Positions 25,787 through 35,193 are shown, counted from the stretch's first letter. The stretch: DNA of 35,904 nt from Rhodobacteraceae bacterium REDSEA-S34_B6 (GCA_001627925.1 LUQC01000086.1:1-35904); one strand, 5' to 3'. Made by a program: numbers and translations. Notes: generated from the letters alone by a model not told the origin.

Positions 25787-26556
25787 ATGCTCCACCAAAA
25801 TTTTGTGGGTTTATCGTTTTGCCATCTTAAACCCACTTCCATTTCCTGATGACTAAGATTGGGCTCTACTTTGTAGGTGCCAAATAATTTATCCCAAATA
25901 GAGAGTGCGAACCCGTAGTTAGTATCGTGTTCACTTCTATCTGAGGAATGGTGTATTCGGTGCATGTCTGGTGTAACGATGAATAATCTGAGAAACTTTT
26001 CAAGTTTTGGCGGGATTTTGATATTGGCGTGATTAAACATCGCACTGGCATTAAGTAAAATCTCAAATATCAAAACGGCTAATGCAGATGGTCCGAGCAG
26101 GTATACAAGGCCAACTTTAAAAAGCATAGAAAGGACAATTTCAATAGGGTGAAATCTAATAGCTGTGGAAACATCAAATTCAGGATCAGAATGGTGGACT
26201 TGGTGCACTCTCCATAAAAATGGAATCTTGTGCGTTACCAAGTGTTGAACCCAAATAGCGAAATCCAAAATCAATATTGATAAGATAAATTCAATAACAA
26301 TCGGCCAATCAAATAAATTTAAAATTCCAATTGAATTTGCCTTTGCATCCACCGCCGCGCCTATTGCGAGCAATGGAATTGCAAAAGCCAATAGTTTTAA
26401 GAAAAAGCTATCTATAATGATGAAAGACCAGTTCGTTCTCCATCTAGACCCTTTATTCGCTTCTTCTGACCTGCGCGGAATAACTTGTTCAAGCAAAGCT
26501 AAAGCTGCGAAAGCCAAAAAGAATATTCCAAGTCTTATGAAGATTTCATTATCCAT
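25762..26556 (-). CDS. Sterol desaturase/fatty acid hydroxylase family protein
   Basis: A 264-residue membrane protein with hydrophobic segments near residues 6-24, 45-68, 85-104 and 140-170. The di-iron histidine clusters of this superfamily are complete: HLVTH (105-109), HQVHH (118-122), His136, His176, HRIHH (199-203) and His210. These enzymes oxidise lipids such as sterols, fatty acids or carotenoids using a membrane di-iron centre and an external electron donor. The substrate cannot be told from sequence. The overlapping downstream 4Fe-4S protein gene might supply electrons, which is inference from context. It follows argB by 71 bases. Confidence 0.88.
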   Translation of the reverse strand: MDNEIFIRLGIFFLAFAALALLEQVIPRRSEEANKGSRWRTNWSFIIIDSFFLKLLAFAIPLLAIGAAVDAKANSIGILNLFDWPIVIEFILSILILDFAIWVQHLVTHKIPFLWRVHQVHHSDPEFDVSTAIRFHPIEIVLSMLFKVGLVYLLGPSALAVLIFEILLNASAMFNHANIKIPPKLEKFLRLFIVTPDMHRIHHSSDRSEHDTNYGFALSIWDKLFGTYKVEPNLSHQEMEVGLRWQNDKPTKFWWSIWLPFKNK

Positions 26557-26627
26557 AAGCAGAGATGTACTGTTTGAAAGTGAATTTTCAAGCCGTTTAG
26601 AGTTTTAATTTATATAATTTACAATTC

Positions 26628-27488
26628 TTAAGCTCTTATTAGTGAGCCGGCCCCATGTTCGGTGAATAACTCTAATAAACATGCATTTGGCACTCGCCCG
26701 TCTAAAATTACAACACCTCTCACTCCGCCCTCTAGTGCCATTAGAGCTGTCTCTGTTTTGGGGATCATACCACCTGAAATTATACCGTCATTTATCAAGT
26801 TTTTAATTTGGTTAGAATTCAGCTCAGTTATGATGGAACCATCTTTATCTTGAACGCCACTCACGTCCGTCAGTAAAAGTAATCTGTCAGCCTTTAAGGC
26901 TGCAGCGATAGCACCTGATACTGTGTCACCATTTATATTCAAAGTTTCACCGTCAATGCTGGAACCCAGTGGGGCAACTACGGGGATCATGTCATTTTCA
27001 AATAAATTAAAGATTACTTCGGGATTAACATCTTTGGGTGTACCCACGAGTCCCAATTCTGGTTTATCTTGAACGCAGTTAATTAGTTTTGCATCTTTGC
27101 CGGATAGACCGACAGCACGCCCATCTTGTTTATTAATAGCTTGTACAATTTTTTTGTTTACGTTCCCAGACAAAACCATTTCAACTACACTGATTGTCTC
27201 TGAGTCTGTAACGCGCTTTCCATCAATGAACTCGGACTCAATGTTTAATTTATCTAACATAGAATTAATCATCGGTCCGCCACCATGGACGATTACAGGA
27301 TTTATGCCTACTTGGCGCATAAGTACGACATCTCTTGCGAAAGTTTCGAGGGCTTCATCACTTACCATAGCGTGACCGCCAAGCTTAATCACGATGATAG
27401 CTCCCGAGTAACGTTGCAAGTACGGAAGCGCTTGTGACAAGGTTTCTGCCGTAGCTATCCAATCTCTATTCATATTCTGCTTCTTCAT
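26628..27488 (-). CDS. argB: Acetylglutamate kinase
   Basis: A 286-residue amino-acid kinase that phosphorylates N-acetylglutamate, the second step of arginine synthesis. Motifs: VIKLGGHAM (34-41, phosphate binding), [20 protein letters not shown] (substrate loop, 64-83), [20 protein letters not shown] and [18 protein letters not shown] (nucleotide site). An ATG five codons in ([12 protein letters not shown]) is an alternative start; the first is kept as it gives the usual length. It follows engB by 74 bases on the same strand. Confidence 0.96.
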   Translation of the reverse strand: MKKQNMNRDWIATAETLSQALPYLQRYSGAIIVIKLGGHAMVSDEALETFARDVVLMRQVGINPVIVHGGGPMINSMLDKLNIESEFIDGKRVTDSETISVVEMVLSGNVNKKIVQAINKQDGRAVGLSGKDAKLINCVQDKPELGLVGTPKDVNPEVIFNLFENDMIPVVAPLGSSIDGETLNINGDTVSGAIAAALKADRLLLLTDVSGVQDKDGSIITELNSNQIKNLINDGIISGGMIPKTETALMALEGGVRGVVILDGRVPNACLLELFTEHGAGSLIRA

Positions 27489-27562
27489 AGATAATCCAAA
27501 AGTGTAGAGATTTTTCTACTACCCCAATGTAGCCTTATAGTGAAACATTATATTTCAACATA

Positions 27563-28210
27563 CTAATCTAATGTTGCAATTATACTCCGCAGCGTCTCTA
27601 GCCCTACTTTATCTTCCGCCGAAGTAACTAATAGTTCTGGAAAGGCAGCTGGGTGGGTTTGAAGTTTCTTTCTCACCTGATTTAGTATTTGATTTCTCTG
27701 TTCTATGCTTACTTTGTCACATTTTGTTAAAACACATTGAAATGTGACGGCAGACGTATCCAATAAGTCCATAATTTCTTCGTCGACTTTTTTAATTCCA
27801 TGGCGAATGTCAATTAGTACAAATGCTCTACGAAGCGACGATCGCCCTGATAAATAACTTGTCAACAGTTTTTGCCATTTTTTTACAACGTCAATTGGAG
27901 CGTTTGCAAAACCATAACCAGGCAAGTCTACAAGGTAGTGATGATCCTCAGTTTTGAAAAAATTAATTTCTTGCGTTCGTCCAGGAGTGTTAGACGCTCG
28001 TGCAATAGACTTTCTTCCAGTGACTGCATTTATCAGTGAAGATTTGCCTACGTTGGATCTTCCTGCGAAGCATACTTCTAGCCTATCTGCGGGAGGGAGG
28101 CCATCCATGTGCACTACACCTTTCAAAAAGTCTACGTTTCCAGCGAAAAGCTTTCTTCCCTTTTCTCTAGCAAACTCATCTGGTTCAGGACTTTCCTTAA
28201 ACTCTAGCAT
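27563..28210 (-). CDS. engB: Ribosome-assembly GTPase EngB (YihA/YsxC)
   Basis: A 215-residue TRAFAC GTPase. G1 is GRSNVGKSS (about residues 50-58), switch region ASNTPGRTQEINFF, G3 DLPGYGFA, G4 LTKCDKVS and G5 TSAEDK. EngB helps late 50S assembly. The start at 28210 was chosen because its ATG overlaps the TGA of the MOSC gene by one base (TGATG), a usual coupling; a TTG one codon upstream is also possible. The position between yidC-MOSC and argB is typical of the Rhodobacterales-type cluster. Confidence 0.95.
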   Translation of the reverse strand: MLEFKESPEPDEFAREKGRKLFAGNVDFLKGVVHMDGLPPADRLEVCFAGRSNVGKSSLINAVTGRKSIARASNTPGRTQEINFFKTEDHHYLVDLPGYGFANAPIDVVKKWQKLLTSYLSGRSSLRRAFVLIDIRHGIKKVDEEIMDLLDTSAVTFQCVLTKCDKVSIEQRNQILNQVRKKLQTHPAAFPELLVTSAEDKVGLETLRSIIATLD

Positions 28211-28953
28211 CAATCAATTAACGTGAGTTTGTCATCCAAACTCAAAGTTCCATTATTTTTTGCAACTGCGTAAACACTAAAATTCTGATGACCGTGTGAC
28301 TGTAGTGCGCCTAAAGTGTCGGCATCACGTACTCCGGTTTCAGGGTTGGCAGTTGTTGCCATGCATCTTTGTACAGGCTCTACTATGTCAAATTTTATAT
28401 TTCCGATCTGAACTATTTTACCTATCCATTCCATTTCTTCCCATGGTTCAAGATCGTCTATCCAAAGATTTCCTCTCCACCTGTTTTTTGACAAATCACA
28501 CCCCATTTCTTTGGCCAAAGCGTCATGAGACGTTGAGCTGCAAATAGTTATTGAAGGGTAATCCGTATCCGTCATCGCAGATGCCTTTGCTCTAATAAGC
28601 TTAGCAGATCCACTTCTATCACTGGGTATAAGATCTTTGGTCCACTCAATTAATTTGTCACCTTCGGTATCTGGGCAAAAAATTAAATCATTTTTATTTG
28701 GATGTGACATTTTCAAAATATTTGTCGTCTCATCGAAATTCGCTGAAATAGCCATTAGTCCAGGTGCTTTAGCGCCTCGTGAGAAATTATGGCAAGCTAC
28801 CCACTGACTACCGTCTGCAGTACTATGCTCGTGAACCACAGCCCAAATTCTATCGTGTGGTAGTGTCTCTCTAGCCTTTACTTTGACTGCTGAAATACAC
28901 TCTCTCCCATGTGATTTTATAGGATAGCGCCATATTTCTGATAGGTAAGCCAT
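28210..28953 (-). CDS. MOSC-domain protein
   Basis: A 247-residue protein with an N-terminal beta-barrel domain (MAYLSEIWRYPIKSHGRE) and a C-terminal MOSC domain. The motif EPVQRCMATTANPETG (192-207) contains Cys197, which in mARC- and YcbX-like proteins coordinates the molybdenum cofactor. Such proteins reduce N-hydroxylated compounds or carry sulfur or metal groups; the exact substrate here is unknown. It directly abuts yidC (TAA then ATG) and overlaps engB by a base. No strong ribosome-binding site is seen, so coupling to yidC is likely. Confidence 0.88.
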   Translation of the reverse strand: MAYLSEIWRYPIKSHGRECISAVKVKARETLPHDRIWAVVHEHSTADGSQWVACHNFSRGAKAPGLMAISANFDETTNILKMSHPNKNDLIFCPDTEGDKLIEWTKDLIPSDRSGSAKLIRAKASAMTDTDYPSITICSSTSHDALAKEMGCDLSKNRWRGNLWIDDLEPWEEMEWIGKIVQIGNIKFDIVEPVQRCMATTANPETGVRDADTLGALQSHGHQNFSVYAVAKNNGTLSLDDKLTLID

Positions 28954-30738
28954 TTAGGTTTTTTTTCGCTTGAAGCTTGCCTTTATATTGCCAAATACAT
29001 CAGGCTTATAACCTTGAGATCGCATAATCATATATTGTTGAGCAAACGTTATCATATTGTTAGCAATCCAGTATATTATGAGCCCAGAAGCGAAAGTACC
29101 CAGCATGAACATAAATACCCAAGGCATCCATGCGAAAATCATAGCTTGGGTTGCATCAGTTGGCGCGGGGTTTAGCTTCTGCTGAAGCCACATAGATATT
29201 CCTAGTAAAATTGGCAAAACGCCCAGTGAGAATATAAATAGTAAGCTGTCTGGTGGAAATGGGTTTGCCCAAGGAAGCAGACCGAAAAGATTTAAGATAG
29301 TAGAAGGGTCTGGAGCACTAAGATCCTTTATCCACCCAATCCATGGAGCGTGTCTGAGTTCCAGAGTAACAAATATCACCTTATACAGTGCAAAGAAAAT
29401 TGGTATTTGGAGTAAAATTGGCAAGCAACCAGCTGCAGGGTTTACCTTTTCTTTTTTGTATAGCTCCATCATTTCAGCTTGTAATTTTTGTCTATCGCCA
29501 GCGGCGCGCTCCTTTATTTTTTCCATCTCTGGTTGGAGCTCTTTCATTTTTGCCATCGAAACGTAAGACTTATACGCCAAAGGTAACAACAGAGTTTTTA
29601 TTAATAATGTTAAGCCGATGATTGCCCAGCCTGTATTACCAATAAACTTATTTAAATAATGTAAAGCTGCGAAGATTGGCTTTGTTAAGAAAAAGAACCA
29701 GCCCCAATCGATACTATCCAAGAAGCCATCTACGCCGGTTCTTTCGTAATTTCGTATTGCCTCCCATTCTTTTGCTCCAGCAAAAAGGTAAGAAGTTACG
29801 CTTGCTGACTGTCCGATGCCCACATTCTGAGGACTAAAAACGGTCTCTGCCTGAAAAATATCAGACTTATCATAATACTTAGCGGTGGAGCGAAACCTGT
29901 TGTTTTGCTCTGGAATTAGCGTTGCCATCCAGAAATGGTCGGTAAAACCAATCCATCCCGAATTTTCCACTTCAATTCTATCCGCGTATGCTGCTTCTCT
30001 GTCACTGTATGAATAGTCTCTAAGATCATCGTAACTGTCTTCAGCCAAAGTTCCATCGGACATTCTGACTAACCCTTCATGAAGTATGAAGAAATTTTTG
30101 AGACCAAGTGGTTCGCCATGACGTCTGAGAAGGCCATAGGGCCTTAACTGCACTTCAGAACCACTTTTATTCGTAACAGTCTGGTCGATTGTGAAAAGAT
30201 AATTTTCATCAATTGATATTGTTCGGCTGAACAAAAGGCCATTTTGGTTATCCCAATATATCGTTACTGGATCTTGTGGCGTCAATTTTGGGTTGCCTGA
30301 CACTGACCAAATAGTATCTGGATTTGGGACTGACTTAGAATCTAGTCCTGCTAATGCTGCCCATCCATATGCAGCATAAAACGCGTGTGGGATAGTACTT
30401 GGCTTTAAAAGAGTAACTATCTCGGCGGTTTCATCCAAAGCAACGCGATAATCCTTCAAAGAAAGATTGTCTATTCTTCCACCCTCTAAAGAGATCGATC
30501 CGACAACTCGATCTGTCTCAATATCGATGCTGGGGACATCTTTATTGTCACTGAGATCAGACGGTAGGGTCACATTTTCCTGAATATCTTGAGCGGGCAA
30601 ATTTTGGGCCTGTGTTTGCTCGATATTTTGCTCGTCAGTTTGAATTGGCTCGGGTGGAGGAAATAAAACAAACCAAACGATAATAACAACAAAACTAAGC
30701 ACGGATGCTAGAATTAGATTTTTATTCTGATCGTCCAT
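28954..30738 (-). CDS. yidC: Membrane protein insertase YidC
   Basis: A 594-residue inner-membrane insertase. The start at 30738 (MDDQNKNLILASVLSFVVII) is chosen as it begins the family N-terminus; the frame is open 13 codons further upstream without similarity. After the first membrane segment comes a large periplasmic domain (about residues 55-340, rich in acidic and aromatic residues), then the conserved Oxa1/YidC core: GNTGWAIIGLTLLIKTLLLPLAYKS with its hydrophilic-groove arginine region, MKELQPEMEKIKERAAGDRQK, GCLPILLQIPIFFALYKVIF, and the last helices. It inserts and folds membrane proteins alone or with SecYEG, encoded in the same window. Confidence 0.96.
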   Translation of the reverse strand: MDDQNKNLILASVLSFVVIIVWFVLFPPPEPIQTDEQNIEQTQAQNLPAQDIQENVTLPSDLSDNKDVPSIDIETDRVVGSISLEGGRIDNLSLKDYRVALDETAEIVTLLKPSTIPHAFYAAYGWAALAGLDSKSVPNPDTIWSVSGNPKLTPQDPVTIYWDNQNGLLFSRTISIDENYLFTIDQTVTNKSGSEVQLRPYGLLRRHGEPLGLKNFFILHEGLVRMSDGTLAEDSYDDLRDYSYSDREAAYADRIEVENSGWIGFTDHFWMATLIPEQNNRFRSTAKYYDKSDIFQAETVFSPQNVGIGQSASVTSYLFAGAKEWEAIRNYERTGVDGFLDSIDWGWFFFLTKPIFAALHYLNKFIGNTGWAIIGLTLLIKTLLLPLAYKSYVSMAKMKELQPEMEKIKERAAGDRQKLQAEMMELYKKEKVNPAAGCLPILLQIPIFFALYKVIFVTLELRHAPWIGWIKDLSAPDPSTILNLFGLLPWANPFPPDSLLFIFSLGVLPILLGISMWLQQKLNPAPTDATQAMIFAWMPWVFMFMLGTFASGLIIYWIANNMITFAQQYMIMRSQGYKPDVFGNIKASFKRKKT

Positions 30739-30855
30739 AAAAAAGCCGCCAAATTTTTCTATTTTACACACGTTCAACAGACTAAGATCAAAAAGGTCAA
30801 GCCTGTTTAAGTGAATTTATAGATACCATGTTAATTTTAATAAAAAAAATAGAGA

Positions 30856-31734
30856 TTATTCAACAATATCTCTAATTTTTGGGTCAGATTGGATTTTGTG
30901 TTCGTCTATTAGTTCTCTCTGCAAGCCTAAGAAATCAAATAAATTCGTATCCAGCAAATGAGAGGGTTTAGTATTCATCAACGATCGAAACATTACTTGA
31001 CGTCGTCCAGGGCTATTTTTTTCCCATCCATCTAAAATCTTTTTTACTTGCTGTCTCTGCAGTCCATCTTGTGATCCACATAAATCACACGGAATTATTG
31101 GATAATCCATTTGTTTTGAAAATTTTTCACAATCAGATTCGGCTACGTAAGCGAGGGGGCGGTAAACAAATAAATCTTTTTCTTCATTTACAAGTTTTGG
31201 TGGCATTGTAGCAAGCCGGCCGCCATGAAAAAGGTTCATAAAAAAAGTTTCAAGGATGTCATCTCTGTGGTGGCCTAGAACAACTGCTGAGCAACCTTCT
31301 TCCAGTGCAATACGGTATAAGTGGCCACGTCTTAATCGTGAACATAATGAGCAGAATGTACGACCTTCAGGAATTTTATCAACCACGACAGAATAAGTGT
31401 CTTGATATTCAATCCGGTGAGGCACTTTCATTTTTTCTAAAAACTCTGGAAGAACTGTTTGTGGAAAATTCGGCTGACCCTGATCCAGATTACATGCTAA
31501 TATATCAACAGGTAATAAACCTCTCCATTTTAATTCGTGGAGAGCTGCTAAAAGTGTATAACTGTCTTTCCCACCAGACAAACAGACTAACCACCGCGCA
31601 TTCCTCTCCACCATGCCGTAATCTGCAATAGCCTGGCTCACATTTCTAATAATTCTACGGCGCAGTTTTTTGAATTCAGTACTCGATGGGGCACTGTAAA
31701 ACAAAGGATGGATATCGTTTAGATCATCTAGCAT
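30856..31734 (-). CDS. ttcA: tRNA 2-thiocytidine synthetase TtcA
   Basis: A 292-residue PP-loop ATPase that thiolates cytidine 32 of certain tRNAs with an iron-sulfur cluster. The PP-loop is SGGKDS (53-58). The cluster cysteines are C128 and C131 (CSLC, just before SRLRRG) and C216 and C219 (CDLC). [20 protein letters not shown] is the usual middle block. The length agrees with TtcA. It sits between yidD and yidC, 56 and 117 bases away, on the same strand. Confidence 0.94.
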   Translation of the reverse strand: MLDDLNDIHPLFYSAPSSTEFKKLRRRIIRNVSQAIADYGMVERNARWLVCLSGGKDSYTLLAALHELKWRGLLPVDILACNLDQGQPNFPQTVLPEFLEKMKVPHRIEYQDTYSVVVDKIPEGRTFCSLCSRLRRGHLYRIALEEGCSAVVLGHHRDDILETFFMNLFHGGRLATMPPKLVNEEKDLFVYRPLAYVAESDCEKFSKQMDYPIIPCDLCGSQDGLQRQQVKKILDGWEKNSPGRRQVMFRSLMNTKPSHLLDTNLFDFLGLQRELIDEHKIQSDPKIRDIVE

Positions 31735-31790
31735 ATCATGGCTTTAAATTAGATTAATATCCATAACAAGTCATGTATATATCCGGATGA

Positions 31791-32021
31791 CTATTTTCTT
31801 TTTTTAGGAACGGGATCATAGCCTTGCCCCCCCCACGGATGGCATTTTAGTAAGCGCCTTACAATTAAGTAGAGCCCTACCAATGCCCCATGTTTCTCTA
31901 GAGCTTCTAAGGCGTATGCGCTGCATGTCGGTTGATAACGGCAGTTATGTCCCACCCAGGGTGAAAAGATAACCCTGTAGGCTCTGATTGGAAGTGATAT
32001 TACAAATGAAATAGGGTTCAT
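31791..32021 (-). CDS. yidD: Membrane protein insertion efficiency factor YidD
   Basis: A 76-residue protein of the YidD family. It shows the conserved block [27 protein letters not shown] and the [16 protein letters not shown] tail. YidD is a small membrane-associated protein usually encoded between rnpA and yidC and thought to aid YidC-dependent insertion. It overlaps rnpA by four bases (ATGA). A run of eight Gs on the coding strand (31826-31833 region) encodes the WGGQ stretch and is intact in frame. Confidence 0.94.
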   Translation of the reverse strand: MNPISFVISLPIRAYRVIFSPWVGHNCRYQPTCSAYALEALEKHGALVGLYLIVRRLLKCHPWGGQGYDPVPKKRK

Positions 32022-32392
32022 TTTAGTTTCGCATTCAGGTTTTCAAAAGCGCAGATTAGTTCGTCCTTAAGCTCTTCAAATTTTGTATTACAGGTGGTTT
32101 GGGCACGTCCAATCAAAACGTAATCTGTTCCAGAAGTCCCATAAAAAGCCAAAGTTTCTGCCATAGCTGCTCGCATCCGACGCTTAGCTCTATTTCGCTT
32201 TACGGCATTACCGACCCTCTTGCTAGCCGTATAGCCCACTCTTATATTTTGGAGGGAGTTGGGTCGGGCCTGCACAATGATAGATTTTCCAACATACTTT
32301 TCTGCCTTGGAAGCAGCCACAAAATCTGATCTCTTAGAAAGAGTTTCCAAAAAGGTTCTTGGATTCCGGCGGTTTGTTGTAAAATTTTCCAT
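32018..32392 (-). CDS. rnpA: Ribonuclease P protein component
   Basis: A 124-residue basic protein with the RNR motif [20 protein letters not shown] (about residues 57-76) that binds the catalytic RNase P RNA, and the start region [20 protein letters not shown]. It assists 5' maturation of tRNA. The chosen ATG gives an N-terminal extension of about 15 residues common in alphaproteobacteria. It lies 40 bases after rpmH and overlaps yidD by four bases. Confidence 0.94.
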   Translation of the reverse strand: MENFTTNRRNPRTFLETLSKRSDFVAASKAEKYVGKSIIVQARPNSLQNIRVGYTASKRVGNAVKRNRAKRRMRAAMAETLAFYGTSGTDYVLIGRAQTTCNTKFEELKDELICAFENLNAKLK

Positions 32393-32432
32393 GAGTGTGC
32401 ACCGAAAGTGCGTCTCAGGACTGAGCGTAATC

Positions 32433-32567
32433 CTAGGCGCTTAAGGACTTCCGTCCTCTTGCTCTTCGAGCATTGAGAATTTTTCTACCGGCTTTGGTTG
32501 CCATTCTAGAACGGAAACCATGTCGGCGCTTTCTAACCAAATTTGATGGCTGGTATGTACGTTTCAT
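32433..32567 (-). CDS. rpmH: Large ribosomal subunit protein bL34
   Basis: A 44-residue L34, translated by hand from the reverse strand: it starts [20 protein letters not shown], continues [20 protein letters not shown] and ends SLSA before TAG. Every family hallmark and the length agree. A GGAGAA ribosome-binding site lies just upstream. It is the first gene of the leftward rpmH-rnpA-yidD run. A likely promoter lies about 65-95 bases upstream. Confidence 0.97.
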   Translation of the reverse strand: MKRTYQPSNLVRKRRHGFRSRMATKAGRKILNARRARGRKSLSA

Positions 32568-32632
32568 GGCTTATTCTCCATATTTTGTGTCCCTAACTAA
32601 GAATCGTTAAGTCGCATATCTCTGAAATTGTG

Positions 32633-32661
32633 TTCTTAAGGGCCTAACACAGAGAAGTCAA
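32633..32661 (-). promoter_or_regulatory. Likely promoter of rpmH-rnpA
   Basis: On the reverse strand TTGACT (32661-32656) is followed after 17 bases by TAAGAA (32638-32633). The -35 is a good alphaproteobacterial match, the -10 moderate. It would give a leader of about 60 bases before rpmH. The region 32568-32799 is the divergent intergenic region between rpmH and the TVP38-like gene; no DnaA-box cluster was seen. Confidence 0.5.
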
Positions 32662-32799
32662 ACCGTTCTACTAGTTCAAATATACTTTTAAGTCCCATGA
32701 GCTATTTTTTGCCACAGACAAACTTTGAGTTAATATCTACCAGACAACCGTTATTATTTTTGGCATTAAGTTTAGCCGTATTGAAAGTATGAAAACACA

Positions 32800-33540
32800 A
32801 TGAATAAATTAGATTTAAGAAAAATAATTATAATCTTACTTCTAATTATTGCTGTTTTTGGCCTTATCTTTTTTAGTGAATGGATAAGTTTTGAGGCTCT
32901 TAAAGAAAATAGAGCAGAAATCGCAGAATTTCGTGATAAAAATTTCACACTATCAATCATTAGTTTCTGGATATTTTACGTAACATTGGTTGTTTTTTCG
33001 CTACCGGGCGCCGCAGTCGCCTCAGTTTCAGGCGGATTTTTATTTGGTCTTGGCGGAGGCTTAATAATTAATGTAACTGCCGCTAGTACTGGCGCCACTT
33101 TATTGTTCGTACTAGTTCGATACGGTGTGAAGAGCTTCAATTATAATAAATCAAATAAGTTCAATAATAATTTTGTCTTTCGAATTAAAAATGCTCTCAC
33201 GATCAATCAAGTTTCAATAATGCTGATACTCAGACTGGTTCCAGTGGTCCCCTTTTTTTTAGCAAATATCTTGCCTGCACTTGTTGGTGTCAGACTTTTT
33301 AATTTTGTCTGGACCACCATTATTGGCATTATTCCTGGAGGTATAGTTTTCACATGGATAGGAGTCGGCGTTGGTGAAGTATTTGACCAAAATGAGTATC
33401 CCAGCTTTGAACTTTTATTCAGTCCAGTGATCCTAGGCCCCATACTGGGTCTTGTGGCCCTACTTTTGTTACCAATTATTTTGAGGCGCTCTGGCATTAT
33501 GCCAAGAACAATAACGGAGTGGGGAAATGAAAAAAATTAA
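32800..33540 (+). CDS. TVP38/TMEM64 (DedA-like) membrane protein
   Basis: A 246-residue inner-membrane protein with about six hydrophobic segments and the SNARE-associated/VTT core: SLPGAAVASVSGGFLFGLGGG (about 67-87), ASTGATLLFVLVRYG, and RLVPVVPFFLANILPALVGV (about 146-165). Members are linked to lipid scrambling or small-solute transport, but the substrate is unknown here. Its end overlaps the next flavoprotein gene by 14 bases; this pairing of VTT protein and mercuric-reductase-like enzyme is common in bacteria. Confidence 0.88.
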   Translation: MNKLDLRKIIIILLLIIAVFGLIFFSEWISFEALKENRAEIAEFRDKNFTLSIISFWIFYVTLVVFSLPGAAVASVSGGFLFGLGGGLIINVTAASTGATLLFVLVRYGVKSFNYNKSNKFNNNFVFRIKNALTINQVSIMLILRLVPVVPFFLANILPALVGVRLFNFVWTTIIGIIPGGIVFTWIGVGVGEVFDQNEYPSFELLFSPVILGPILGLVALLLLPIILRRSGIMPRTITEWGNEKN

Positions 33541-34945
33541 GGCAGATTTGCTCGTCATTGGGGCAGGCTCTGGAGGGTTGGTTGTGGCTTCAGGTGCTGC
33601 ACAATTGGGGGCTAATGTTGTTTTGGTTGAGGGCGATCGAATGGGTGGGGATTGTCTTAATTACGGCTGCGTACCTTCAAAAGCTCTGTTGGCCGCAGCA
33701 AATACCGCGAAGCAAGTCAATCAATCGGATAAGTTTGGCATTAAGGCAGAAATAGTCAATTTAGATTACGCTGAGGTCATGGCCTATGTAGAGAAAAAAA
33801 TAGCAGAGATTGCTCCTCACGATAGCCAAGAGCGTTTTGAAGAAATGGGGGTAACTGTACTAAGAGACTATGCGAAATTTAAAGATCCTAAAACAGTCGT
33901 CGTCGGTAACAACGAAATAACTGCTCGTCGCATCGTGCTTGCTACTGGCTCCAGGGCAAAAATTCCAAATATAAACGGTCTCGATAAAGTAAATTATTTA
34001 ACTAATGAATCTTTGTTCGATTTAAGAAAATCGCCTCGGCATCTTGCTATAATAGGTGGAGGTCCAATCGGTGTGGAGATAGCACAGGCCCATGCTAGGC
34101 TAGGCGTAAGAACTACAATAATAGAGATAAACAGAATTATGCAGGGCTATGAGCGAAGATTTGTTGAGCCCGTTTATAAAAGTTTAATTGATGATGGTGT
34201 TAATATTCTTGAGGATACTGTTGTTGATCATGTTGAAAATGACAGATCCAGTATCAAGTTACATCTAAGCTCTGCTGGTTCACTTTTTGTGAGCGACTTA
34301 TTAATTGCCGCAGGTCGCGCACCCAACATTGAGAAGCTGACTTTGACAGAAGCAGGCATTAAATACAATGACCGTGGTGTTATTGTAGATAGGAATCTGA
34401 AAACCACCAATCGGTCGGTTTATGCAATTGGGGATTTAGTTGACGGTCCAGGCTTTACTCATACCGCCAGCTATCATGCTGGTATTGTTCTTAAAAAAAT
34501 TTTGTTTGGTCTCTCGTCCACAATGCAAACCATTCATATACCTCAAGTTACATACACCGACCCAGAAATTGCATCGGTCGGATTGAATTTTAATGACGCC
34601 GTGAAGCGTTTTGGAAATAAAGTTGAACGGTCATGTGTGAACTTGGAGAGTAATGATAGGGCTATAACGGATAATAAAACTGAGGGTTTTGTGGAAGTTG
34701 TATTACTTGGAAGAAAAGTAATTGGTTGCACAATTGTTTCTAAAAATGCCGGAGAGTTAATATCGTTTTGGGCGTTTATCATTTCAAGGAACCTTAAAAT
34801 TTCGAATGTCAATTCAATGGTGCCTCCGTATCCTACACTAGGAGAGGTTAACAAAAGGGTTGTCAGTGAATACTACGCTCCCAAGCTTTTCGGGAATAGC
34901 TTTTTGAAATTTTACGTCAAAGTGTTTCAGAAGATTTTCAAGTAA
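33527..34945 (+). CDS. Mercuric-reductase-like FAD/disulfide oxidoreductase
   Basis: A 472-residue class I pyridine-nucleotide-disulfide oxidoreductase. FAD site GAGSGG (12-17), redox disulfide C43 and C48 (GDCLNYGCVPSK), NAD(P)H-binding GGGPIGVEIA in the middle, and AIGDLVDGPGFTH for the second FAD site. At the C-terminus the catalytic His of lipoamide dehydrogenase-type enzymes appears replaced by Tyr (YPTLGE), as in mercuric reductases. The MerA cysteine pair at the very C-terminus and the N-terminal metal-binding domain are missing, so mercury reduction is unlikely. It overlaps the membrane protein gene by 14 bases. The electron acceptor is unknown. Confidence 0.88.
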   Translation: MKKIKADLLVIGAGSGGLVVASGAAQLGANVVLVEGDRMGGDCLNYGCVPSKALLAAANTAKQVNQSDKFGIKAEIVNLDYAEVMAYVEKKIAEIAPHDSQERFEEMGVTVLRDYAKFKDPKTVVVGNNEITARRIVLATGSRAKIPNINGLDKVNYLTNESLFDLRKSPRHLAIIGGGPIGVEIAQAHARLGVRTTIIEINRIMQGYERRFVEPVYKSLIDDGVNILEDTVVDHVENDRSSIKLHLSSAGSLFVSDLLIAAGRAPNIEKLTLTEAGIKYNDRGVIVDRNLKTTNRSVYAIGDLVDGPGFTHTASYHAGIVLKKILFGLSSTMQTIHIPQVTYTDPEIASVGLNFNDAVKRFGNKVERSCVNLESNDRAITDNKTEGFVEVVLLGRKVIGCTIVSKNAGELISFWAFIISRNLKISNVNSMVPPYPTLGEVNKRVVSEYYAPKLFGNSFLKFYVKVFQKIFK

Positions 34946-34984
34946 GTCAGCTCATGCTAGCGAGCTAAATTAGGTATCTGTATA

Positions 34985-35025
34985 ATCCCCTCCTTTGACT
35001 CAAATGGGCGAGGGGATAGATTTTT
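34985..35025 (+). terminator. Intrinsic terminator after the flavoprotein gene
   Basis: ATCCCCTC (34985-34992) pairs with GAGGGGAT (35010-35017), with an inner TTTG-ACT-CAAA hairpin; AGATTTTTA follows. It is also GC-rich and stable in the reverse direction. A smaller AGCTC/GAGCT hairpin lies at about 34948-34966. Confidence 0.8.
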
Positions 35026-35077
35026 ATGTATTTATGTATTGCAAAGCCATGACTTTCACCTTAACCACATCTGGCAT

Positions 35078-35154
35078 GCACCGGTAGCTCAGCTGGATAG
35101 AGTACTTGACTACGAATCAAGGGGTCGGGGGTTCGAATCCTCCCCGGTGCGCCA
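35078..35154 (+). tRNA. tRNA-Arg(ACG)
   Basis: A 77-base cloverleaf. The acceptor stem is GCACCGG (35078-35084) with CCGGTGC, the discriminator base is G and CCA is encoded (35152-35154). The D-arm has GCTC...GAGT, the anticodon arm CTTGA-CTACGAA-TCAAG gives anticodon ACG (read CGN arginine after A-to-I editing), the variable loop is GGGTC, and the T-arm GGGGG-TTCGAAT-CCTCC. A possible promoter (TTGCAA at 35039, TAACCA at 35062) lies very near. The 3' side is followed within 180 bases by a recombinase-like gene. Confidence 0.95.
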
Positions 35155-35193
35155 CCAACCCTCTTAATTGCGCCGAACACTTGCATATCTTAG

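Noticed and set aside
33527-34945. Annotating the flavoprotein as true mercuric reductase (merA)
   Set aside because: It lacks the C-terminal vicinal cysteines and N-terminal metal-binding domain, and no mer genes are nearby.
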